From DASQFY01 sp036397815 (GTDB lineage: Bacteria > Chloroflexota > Limnocylindria > QHBO01), in contig DASWIE010000098.1 in assembly GCA_036397815.1 (NCBI GenBank), positions 1 to 12,746 of the forward strand: 12,746 nucleotides of DNA. Reading direction: 5' to 3'. The notes below the pieces were generated by a model. That model was given only the letters and a program-made list of their open reading frames with translations, ran no database searches and had not been told where the DNA came from. The translations under genes and the position numbers were made by a program. Position 1 is the first letter of the stretch; every line of letters begins with the position of its first letter. Positions 6,053 to 11,334 of this stretch are shown here, one piece after another.

Positions 6053-6120
6053 TGTCGCACGCGATCAGCCCAGGTCAAGGGAAACAGCAGCCGTCCAACC
6101 CCCGGTCCGGGCGTGCGACA
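6053..6120 (+). promoter_or_regulatory. Structured leader helix next to the ribosome-binding site
   Basis: TGTCGCACGC (6053-6062) pairs perfectly over 10 bases with GCGTGCGACA (6111-6120), closing a 48-base internal region. The 3' arm ends one base before the Shine-Dalgarno AGGAGG (6122-6127). The CC at 6051-6052 could additionally pair with the first GG of that sequence, with a 2-base bulge. This resembles a translation-controlling leader. I do not recognise a known riboswitch class in the enclosed bases. Confidence 0.45.
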
Positions 6121-6121
6121 C

Positions 6122-6127
6122 AGGAGG
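6122..6127 (+). promoter_or_regulatory. Perfect Shine-Dalgarno that fixes the GTG start
   Basis: AGGAGG lies 10 bases before GTG at 6138. This fixes the start of the zinc-ribbon protein there, not at the upstream in-frame GTG at 5988, whose extra 50 residues look non-coding. Confidence 0.8.
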
Positions 6128-6137
6128 CAAGGGAAGG

Positions 6138-6446
6138 GTGTACGCCGACAAGACCATCCGCTGCCGGGATTGCGGGATGGACTTCGTCTTCTCTGCGGGC
6201 GAGCAGCAGTTCTACGCCGAGAAGGGGCTCGTCAACGAGCCCCAGCGCTGTCAGAGCTGTCGGGCCGTCGCTAAGCAGAATCGCGCGCTGGGGATCGGCT
6301 CCGGAGGTGGGACCGGGCAGCGGGAGATGCATGCCGCAGTCTGCGCGGAGTGCGGCGGCCAGGCCCTAGTGCCGTTCCTGCCGCGGAACGACCGGCCGGT
6401 CTACTGCTCCAGCTGCTTCGACAAGGTGCGCGCCACCCGGGCGTGA
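6138..6446 (+). CDS. Double zinc-ribbon protein (CxxC-CxxC family)
   Basis: A 102-residue protein with two four-cysteine zinc sites. The first is C9-x2-C12 with C38-x2-C41, enclosing FVFSAGEQQFYAEKGLVNEP (16-35). The second is C69-x2-C72 with C90-x2-C93, enclosing the strand ALVPFLPRNDRPVY. A Gly-rich hinge (52-60) joins the two ribbons. The SAGEQQFYAEKG block is typical of a widespread family of small zinc-ribbon proteins in Chloroflexota and other bacteria. Their function is unknown; roles in nucleic-acid or protein binding are only guesses. Start GTG with a perfect AGGAGG. It is set off from dnaB by 189 bases with its own candidate promoter and ends in an intrinsic terminator, so it is probably a single-gene unit. 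Its structured leader suggests post-transcriptional control. Confidence 0.88.
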   Translation: MYADKTIRCRDCGMDFVFSAGEQQFYAEKGLVNEPQRCQSCRAVAKQNRALGIGSGGGTGQREMHAAVCAECGGQALVPFLPRNDRPVYCSSCFDKVRATRA

Positions 6447-6478
6447 CCGGGGCTGGTCGCGCCAGCCATTGACCGATT

Positions 6479-6510
6479 GAGCGCCGCCGAGGAGGCGGCG
6501 CTCTCGTTTG
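6479..6510 (+). terminator. Intrinsic terminator after the zinc-ribbon gene
   Basis: A 10-bp perfect stem (GAGCGCCGCC, 6479-6488, with GGCGGCGCTC, 6494-6503) has a 5-base loop and is followed by TCGTTTG. A second 6-bp hairpin (GGCTGG/CCAGCC, 6451-6467) lies just before it. Together they isolate the zinc-ribbon gene from purA. Confidence 0.8.
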
Positions 6511-6516
6511 TGGCGC

Positions 6517-6522
6517 TACCAT
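6517..6522 (+). promoter_or_regulatory. Possible -10 element of purA
   Basis: TACCAT right after the terminator, in the context GCTACCAT. It has the same TAnnnT form as the -10 elements proposed before the DUF1232, guaB3 and guaA genes. No clear -35 is seen. Transcription from about 6529 would leave a 30-base leader before the ATG at 6559. Confidence 0.45.
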
Positions 6523-6558
6523 GGCCCTCTCCCGCGCACGAGGTCGAGCCGCCGCGCC

Positions 6559-7875
6559 ATGTCCGTCATCGCCGTCGTCGGCGCCCAATGGGGCGACGAG
6601 GGGAAGGGCAGGGTCGTCGACTACCTGGCGCATGACGCCGACCTGGTGATCCGCTACGGCGGCGGCAACAACGCGGGCCACACGGTCGTCAACCCGCACG
6701 GCCACTTCAAGCTGCACCTGATCCCCTCGGGCATCTTCCACGCCGGCACTCGGAACCTGCTTGGCAATGGCGTGGTGATCAACCCGCCGGCCCTGGTGCG
6801 GGAGCTCGACGGCCTGGGGGCCGTCGGCTTCGACTGCGCCAACCTGTTCATCGCCGACCGCGCGCACCTGGTGATGCCGTACCACGTGCTGATCGACCAG
6901 CTCGAGGAGCGCGAGCGCGGTCCGGCAAAGCTAGGCACCACCAGCCGCGGGATCGGGCCGGCCTACGTCGACAAGGTGGCCCGCCGAGGCATTCGGGTCA
7001 TCGATCTGATGGAGCCCGATCACTTTCGGTCGCGGCTCGAGACGGCCCTGAAGCGAGCCCGGCGCATCGTCGAGGGCTACTTCGGGGCGGGCGGCGCGGG
7101 CGACGAGCTAGGCCCGGTGATCGAGGAGGCGCTCGATGAGGAGCGTGTCGCCGACACCTACCTTGGCGCCGGGGACCGGCTGCGGCCGCACGTCGTCGAC
7201 GGCTCGACGATGGTCGACGAGGCGCTCGCGGCGGGCGAGCGGATCCTCCTCGAGGGCCAGCTCGGGACCATGCGCGACATCGACTGGGGCATCTACCCGT
7301 ACGTCACCTCGTCTTCGCCGATCCCCGGCGGCGCGAGCCTGGGCGCCGGCCTGCCGGCGGTGGCGATCGACCGGGTGCTGGGCGTGGCCAAGGCCTACAC
7401 CACGGCCGTCGGCGCCGGTCCGCTTCCGACCGAGCTGGAGGACGCGGACGGCACCGCCCTTCGCGAACGCGGCGCTGAGTACGGGACGTCGACTGGTCGC
7501 GCGCGGCGCTGCGGGTGGTATGACGCGGTGGCGGTCCGCTTCAGCGTCCGGCTGGCCGGCTACTCGAGCATCGTGCTCACCAAGCTGGACGTGCTCGACG
7601 CCGCCGAGCGGCTCCGAGTGTCGGTGGCCTACCGCGACTCAACGACAGGGGAGGAGTGGACCACGGTGCCTGCCTCGACATCGGTCTATGAACGGCTGGA
7701 ACCCGTGTACGAGGAGCTGCCGGGATGGCAGACGGATACGACCGGCTGCCGCGCCTGGGACCAGCTGCCGGAGAACGCGCGTGCCTACGTGGAGCGGCTC
7801 GAGGCGCTCGCGGGTGTGCCGATCAGCCATGTCAGCGTCGGCCCTGAACGCGCCCAAATGATTGTGAGGAGTTGA
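6559..7875 (+). CDS. purA: Adenylosuccinate synthetase
   Basis: A 438-residue enzyme that joins IMP and aspartate using GTP to give adenylosuccinate, the first step from IMP to AMP. The N-terminal GTP loop WGDEGKG (11-17) carries catalytic D13, and NAGHT (38-42) carries catalytic H41. GTTSRGIGPAY (126-136) binds IMP. STGRARRCGW (311-320) and LTKLDVLD (340-347) match the aspartate- and guanine-binding regions. The segment EGQLGT (232-237) differs from the EGAQGT of E. coli PurA, in which the Gln contacts IMP. The neighbouring DWGIYPYVTSSS (242-253) also looks like a lineage-specific form. Length is normal and everything else is intact, so activity is expected. ATG at 6559 gives the standard N-terminus (MSVIAVVGAQWGDEGKG); an upstream in-frame GTG at 6508 would overlap the terminator. 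A GAGGT at 6540-6544 is a poorly spaced Shine-Dalgarno. Confidence 0.97.
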   Translation: MSVIAVVGAQWGDEGKGRVVDYLAHDADLVIRYGGGNNAGHTVVNPHGHFKLHLIPSGIFHAGTRNLLGNGVVINPPALVRELDGLGAVGFDCANLFIADRAHLVMPYHVLIDQLEERERGPAKLGTTSRGIGPAYVDKVARRGIRVIDLMEPDHFRSRLETALKRARRIVEGYFGAGGAGDELGPVIEEALDEERVADTYLGAGDRLRPHVVDGSTMVDEALAAGERILLEGQLGTMRDIDWGIYPYVTSSSPIPGGASLGAGLPAVAIDRVLGVAKAYTTAVGAGPLPTELEDADGTALRERGAEYGTSTGRARRCGWYDAVAVRFSVRLAGYSSIVLTKLDVLDAAERLRVSVAYRDSTTGEEWTTVPASTSVYERLEPVYEELPGWQTDTTGCRAWDQLPENARAYVERLEALAGVPISHVSVGPERAQMIVRS

Positions 7876-7876
7876 T

Positions 7877-7937
7877 GGCCCGAGGAGCCGGCGCCCCTCC
7901 CGGCTGCGCAACGGTCGGGGCGCCGGCTCCTCGGGCC
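7877..7937 (+). terminator. Long perfect hairpin directly after purA
   Basis: Two 21-base arms (7877-7897 and 7917-7937) are exact reverse complements around a 19-base loop and begin one base after the purA stop. The arms are very GC-rich. Only TTC follows, not a T-tract, so termination may be U-tract-independent, or the hairpin may act as a 3'-end stabiliser. It separates purA from the oxidoreductase gene, which has no visible promoter of its own. Confidence 0.7.
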
Positions 7938-7966
7938 TTCATCCCCATCACGCGGAGGTGTTACGG

Positions 7967-8857
7967 ATGAAGGTTGGCGTCATTGTCCCGCAGGGGTGGA
8001 CCGGCGAGTACGACGCGTGGGAGGCCGACCGCGCGTGGAGCCGCACGGTCGAGGTGGCGCAGCAGGCCGACCGGCTCGGCTTCAATTCGGTCTGGCTGTT
8101 CGACCACTTCCACACCGTGCCGAAGCCGACCGATGAGCTGACCTTCGAGTCGTTCACCTCGCTCAGCGCTCTCGCGGCGCTCACCAGCCGTGTCCGGCTC
8201 GGCCACATCGTCATCTGCAACGGCTACCGGAACCCCGCGCTGACGGCGAAGATGGCCGGCACTTTGGACACGATCAGCGGTGGCCGCTTCGAGCTGGGCA
8301 TCGGCGCCGGCTGGAAGAAGGACGAGTGGACCGCCTACGGCTATGGCTTCCCGCCCACGAAGGAGCGGCTCGACATGCTGCGCGACGCGCTGGGGGTGAT
8401 CAGCGCGATGCTGGCTCCGGGCCGCACGACGCACGCGACGTACGAGGGTGAGCACGCCTCGGTGCGCGACGCCATCAACCTTCCGAAGGGACTGCAGTCG
8501 CCGCGGATCCCGATCATGGTCGGCGGCAACGGGCCGCAGGTGACGTGGCGCCTGGCGGCGCGCTTCGCCGACGAGCTGAACCTGGACGGAATGTCGCCGG
8601 ACGAGGTTGAGGCGGCGCTGCCGGTGATCCGCTCGCGCTGCGAGGAGATCGACCGCGATCCGGCCACGCTGCGGGTGAGCCTGCACGCGTGGTGGGGCGA
8701 CGACGCCTGGTCTCAGGCGGGGACCGGGCGCGTCGCGTACCTGCGCACGCTCGCCGATCTGGGGGTGGACCGGGTGATGGGCCTGTTGCAGGCCAGCGCC
8801 ACCTCGGACGAGCCGCTGGAGGCACTCGCCACGGATGTGGGTGCCGCCGGCCTGTGA
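7967..8857 (+). CDS. Luciferase-like (LLM-class) F420-dependent oxidoreductase
   Basis: A 296-residue TIM-barrel flavin/deazaflavin enzyme of the bacterial luciferase-like superfamily. Supporting blocks are KVGVIVPQG (2-10), ADRLGFNSVWLFDHF (34-48), SRVRLGHIVICNGYRNP (74-90) and AGTLDTISGGRFELGIGAGW (97-116). PRIPIMVGGNGP (179-190), near the cofactor phosphate site, also fits. This pattern is that of the F420-using branch and not the FMN monooxygenases, but cofactor choice cannot be proved from sequence. The substrate is unknown. ATG at 7967 is preferred over the GTG at 7958, because GGAGGT (7954-7959) lies eight bases before it and the family begins with MKxGxxxP. It lies 91 bases after purA across a long hairpin. 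With no obvious promoter, it may depend on readthrough or on an unrecognised promoter. A 10-bp palindrome (8858-8867) directly follows the stop. Confidence 0.9.
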   Translation: MKVGVIVPQGWTGEYDAWEADRAWSRTVEVAQQADRLGFNSVWLFDHFHTVPKPTDELTFESFTSLSALAALTSRVRLGHIVICNGYRNPALTAKMAGTLDTISGGRFELGIGAGWKKDEWTAYGYGFPPTKERLDMLRDALGVISAMLAPGRTTHATYEGEHASVRDAINLPKGLQSPRIPIMVGGNGPQVTWRLAARFADELNLDGMSPDEVEAALPVIRSRCEEIDRDPATLRVSLHAWWGDDAWSQAGTGRVAYLRTLADLGVDRVMGLLQASATSDEPLEALATDVGAAGL

Positions 8858-8905
8858 CCCGCGCGGGGCTGCCGGTTGGCACGCCGTCTGGAGCCAGTGT
8901 GCCTC

Positions 8906-8911
8906 TATACT
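8906..8911 (+). promoter_or_regulatory. -10 element of guaB3
   Basis: TATACT in the 177-base gap before guaB3 is a good -10 match. The nearest -35-like sequence, TTGGCA (8876-8881), is 24 bases away and too far for normal spacing. Predicted start near 8918, giving a leader of about 117 bases that contains the terminator-like palindrome at 8997-9013. Confidence 0.5.
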
Positions 8912-8996
8912 CAACCGACACCCGCAGCGCCGAACGCCCGTGCACCCGATTCGAGCAGTCCGTTCCGACGATCGACGAACGAGCCCGCGCCGGCTG

Positions 8997-9013
8997 ACGC
9001 CCGCGGGCGTTTT
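8997..9013 (+). terminator. Terminator-like palindrome in the guaB3 leader (possible attenuator)
   Basis: A 14-base perfect palindrome, ACGCCCGCGGGCGT, ends in a run of four T (9010-9013) and lies 21 bases before the guaB3 start. AACGCCCG (8933-8940) and GCCCGCG (8983-8989) can each pair with the palindrome's 3' half (9004-9011 and 9002-9008), giving alternatives that would break the terminator. The palindrome as a hairpin would have a small loop and short stem, so its strength is uncertain. Confidence 0.45.
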
Positions 9014-9034
9014 CGTACCGCCGAGGAATCGCCC

Positions 9035-10219
9035 GTGATCGACCAGCCGACCCTGGCCCGCCCAAAGGTCTCGGCCGGCGATCCGGTCGCGACCCGCCTC
9101 CGACGGGCCTACGGCTTCGACGAGGTGGCGCTGGTTCCCGGCGCCGTCACGCTGGATCCGGCCGAGGTCGAGCTGTCGGTCGAGATCGGCGGCCGGCGCC
9201 TGGAGATCCCCTTAATCGCGGCCGCCATGGACGCGGTTGCCGACAGCGACTTCGCGGTGAGCATGTCGGGCCACGGCGGTCTCGCCTTCGTGAATCTTGA
9301 GGGCCTTTACACCCGCTACGAGGACGCCGGTCCGATCATCGATCGGGTCGCCACCGCGCCGAGTGGCGAGGCCGCCGCCCGCGTGCTGGCCGAGGCCTAC
9401 GTCGCCCCGGTCCGGGACGACCTGATCGTGGCCCTCATCGCCCGCATCAAGGCGCAGGGCGCGGTGGCGGCGGTCGCGACCACGCCCGGATCGGCGTGGC
9501 ACCACGCGGAGGTGGCGGCCGATGCCGGCGCTGACCTACTCCTGGTGCAATCCCAGGTCTCGAGCGCGCGCCACATCTCGACCGCGGGACGGGTCCTTTC
9601 GCTCGCCGACCTGACCGGAGCGCTTCGCCTGCCGGTCCTGGTCGGCAACACGGTGAGCGGCGAGGCTACCTACCAGCTGCTGCACCAGGGCGCCGCCGCC
9701 ATCCTGGTCGGGGTGGGGCCTGGCGCGGCGTGCACCACCCGCGAGGTGCTGGGGATCGGGGTCCCGCAGGTGAGCGCGACCCTGGAGGTGGCCGCTGCCC
9801 GAGACCGCTACGCGGCGGAGACAGGCCGGTACGTGCCCGTCATCACCGACGGCGGGATGAAGACCGGTGGCGACATCGCCAAGGCGATCGCCTCAGGAGC
9901 CGATGCCGTCATGCTCGGCTCTCCCTTGGCGGCCGCACTGGAGGCGCCCGGCCGTGGCTTCAACTGGGGCATGGCGGCTCCATCCGCCACGCTGCCGCGC
10001 GGGACACGCATCCGGATGGGTGAGCGCCTGCCGCTCGAGCGCATCCTCTTCGGTCCGGCGGAGACGACGCACGGAACCCAGAACCTGGTCGGTGCGCTGC
10101 GCCTGTCGATGGCCGCGCTGGGCGCCCGCACCGTGGCCGAGATGCACGAGGTCGAGATGGTCATCGCGCCGGCCATCGTCACGGAGGGCAAGTCCTGGCA
10201 GCTGGCCGGCCGGGAGTAG
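9035..10219 (+). CDS. guaB3: GuaB3-family IMP dehydrogenase (CBS-less)
   Basis: A 394-residue TIM-barrel enzyme predicted to oxidise IMP to XMP with NAD+, the first committed step to GMP. The N-terminus RRAYGFDEVALVPG (23-36) and IAAAMDAV (61-68) match the GuaB3 type. The active-site loop GVGPGAACTTREVLG (226-240) holds the catalytic Cys (C233). VITDGGMKTGGDIAKAIASG (269-288) forms the phosphate site, and PGRGFNWGMAA (305-315) is typical of GuaB3. The tandem CBS domains of canonical GuaB, which mediate nucleotide regulation, are absent, so allosteric control should differ. The GTG at 9035, with GAGGAA (9023-9028) seven bases upstream, gives the family length; the longer in-frame ORF would add about 50 low-complexity residues. 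It is followed after 18 bases by an AlkZ-like gene and then guaA, so it is probably the IMP dehydrogenase used for GMP synthesis here. Whether another guaB exists elsewhere is unknown. Confidence 0.93.
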   Translation: MIDQPTLARPKVSAGDPVATRLRRAYGFDEVALVPGAVTLDPAEVELSVEIGGRRLEIPLIAAAMDAVADSDFAVSMSGHGGLAFVNLEGLYTRYEDAGPIIDRVATAPSGEAAARVLAEAYVAPVRDDLIVALIARIKAQGAVAAVATTPGSAWHHAEVAADAGADLLLVQSQVSSARHISTAGRVLSLADLTGALRLPVLVGNTVSGEATYQLLHQGAAAILVGVGPGAACTTREVLGIGVPQVSATLEVAAARDRYAAETGRYVPVITDGGMKTGGDIAKAIASGADAVMLGSPLAAALEAPGRGFNWGMAAPSATLPRGTRIRMGERLPLERILFGPAETTHGTQNLVGALRLSMAALGARTVAEMHEVEMVIAPAIVTEGKSWQLAGRE

Positions 10220-10237
10220 GCGGACCGATCGATCCCG

Positions 10238-11296
10238 GTGGCCGAGGTCGGTCCGGTTCTCACCACCCGCGAGCTGAACCGCGCGTTGCTGGCCAGGCAG
10301 CTGCTGCTGGAACGGTCCTCGCTCTCCCTCACCGCGGTGCTCGAGCAGGTCGGAGGGTTGCAGACTCAGTACGCGCCGTCCGGATACATCGGCCTGTGGT
10401 CGCGGATGCGCGACTTCGAGCGACCGATGTTGACTCGCGCGCTCGAAGAGAGGCAAGCCGTCCAGGCCACGCTGATGCGGGTCACCATCCATACGGTGTC
10501 GGCCGCCGACTACTGGCCGATGACCGAGGCGATCCGGCGGAGCAGGCAGGAGTGGTGGGCTCGGGCGTCGCGACGACAGGTCGAGGATTCGGACATCGAG
10601 GCCGCCGCCCGCGCCGTGCGCGAGATGCTGGCGGACGGTCCGCTGCGAGCCAACGAGATCACAAAGGGCCTCACCGACCGAGGCTTCCCGAGCGGCGTGG
10701 CGTCCGGTGTCGGGCTGTGGGTCGATATCGTGCGAATTCCGCCCTCGGGCACGTGGGGGCGCCGGCGCGCCGACCTGTACGGCCTGGCCGACACATGGCT
10801 GCCGCGCAAGGAGGTGAGCGAGGAGGAGGGCATCGGGCTGCTCGTCCGCCGCTATCTCGGCGCCTTCGGCCCAGCGCCGGTGCGGGACCTGGCCAGCTGG
10901 GCCGGCCTGGCCGTCAACACGGTGCGCCCGGTCATCGACCGCCTGCGGCTGCGCCGCTTTCACGACGAGCAGGGCGTCGAGCTGCTGGACAACCGGGCCG
11001 GCCCACTGCCGTCGCCGCACGCTCCGGCCCCCGTTCGCTTCCTGCCGACCTGGGACGCGACGCTGCTGGTCCACGCGCGGCGTACCCAGATCCTGCCCGA
11101 GCAGTATCGGTCTCGAGTCTTCAACACGAAGACGCCGCACTCGGTGCCGACCTTCATCGTCGATGGCCAGGTGGCGGGGGCCTGGCGCCTCGAGGCCGGA
11201 CGGGTTGAGCTGATGCCGTTCGGCAAGCTGGCGGCGTCAGATCGCCGCGAGCTGGAGGACGAAGCCGAACGGCTGGGGGCGTTCCACGCCGGCTGA
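10238..11296 (+). CDS. Winged-helix HTH_42 (AlkZ/YcaQ-like) protein, possible DNA glycosylase
   Basis: A 352-residue protein of the HTH_42 family, built of winged-helix repeats. LTTRELNRALLARQLLLERS (8-27) is the usual N-terminus. GGLQTQ (39-44) contains a QxQ motif (Q42, Q44) near the position of the catalytic QxQ of AlkZ-type glycosylases. ATLMRVTIHTVSAADYWPM (77-95) is another family block. The end, with RFLPTWDATLLVHARR and then FIVDGQVAGAWRLE, is characteristic. Characterised relatives (AlkZ, YcaQ/AlkX) excise alkylated bases or unhook interstrand crosslinks; many others are untested, so enzymatic activity is inference. The start is GTG, 18 bases after the guaB3 stop; its Shine-Dalgarno is weak, suggesting coupling to guaB3. 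Its placement between guaB3 and guaA looks like insertion into a purine operon and not a functional link. Confidence 0.82.
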   Translation: MAEVGPVLTTRELNRALLARQLLLERSSLSLTAVLEQVGGLQTQYAPSGYIGLWSRMRDFERPMLTRALEERQAVQATLMRVTIHTVSAADYWPMTEAIRRSRQEWWARASRRQVEDSDIEAAARAVREMLADGPLRANEITKGLTDRGFPSGVASGVGLWVDIVRIPPSGTWGRRRADLYGLADTWLPRKEVSEEEGIGLLVRRYLGAFGPAPVRDLASWAGLAVNTVRPVIDRLRLRRFHDEQGVELLDNRAGPLPSPHAPAPVRFLPTWDATLLVHARRTQILPEQYRSRVFNTKTPHSVPTFIVDGQVAGAWRLEAGRVELMPFGKLAASDRRELEDEAERLGAFHAG

Positions 11297-11301
11297 CTGG
11301 C

Positions 11302-11307
11302 TACACT
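11302..11307 (+). promoter_or_regulatory. -10 element of guaA
   Basis: TACACT in the context GCTACACTGA follows directly on the previous gene's stop. Transcription from about 11314 would leave a 21-base leader containing AGGA (11326-11329) five bases before TTG at 11335. No matching -35 was seen. It supports the upstream TTG as the guaA start. Confidence 0.5.
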
Positions 11308-11334
11308 GACCGGGAGCACCACGGCAGGACGCGA

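Noticed and set aside
5949..6085. Imperfect direct repeat CCCAAGTTAAGGAAAC (5949-5964) and CCCAGGTCAAGGGAAAC (6069-6085)
   Set aside because: The copies differ in several positions including an indel, and are 120 bases apart with no other supporting structure, so chance similarity is likely.
5988..6137. In-frame N-terminal extension of the zinc-ribbon protein from GTG at 5988
   Set aside because: The extra 50 residues are low-complexity and unlike the family. A perfect AGGAGG sits correctly before GTG at 6138, and the stretch contains leader structure and the likely -10.
6508..6558. Upstream GTG start for purA
   Set aside because: It lies in the tail of the preceding terminator, and its extra 17 residues are not part of the conserved PurA N-terminus.
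8876..9034. Longer guaB3 reading frame starting at 8876
   Set aside because: The added residues resemble no IMP dehydrogenase, and the region holds the promoter and terminator-like palindrome. GTG at 9035 has a good ribosome-binding site and gives the normal family length.
8940..9038. A 32-codon Arg-rich leader peptide before guaB3 as an independent gene
   Set aside because: It has no ribosome-binding site and starts at a GTG in a noncoding-looking leader. It is mentioned only as part of the possible attenuator.
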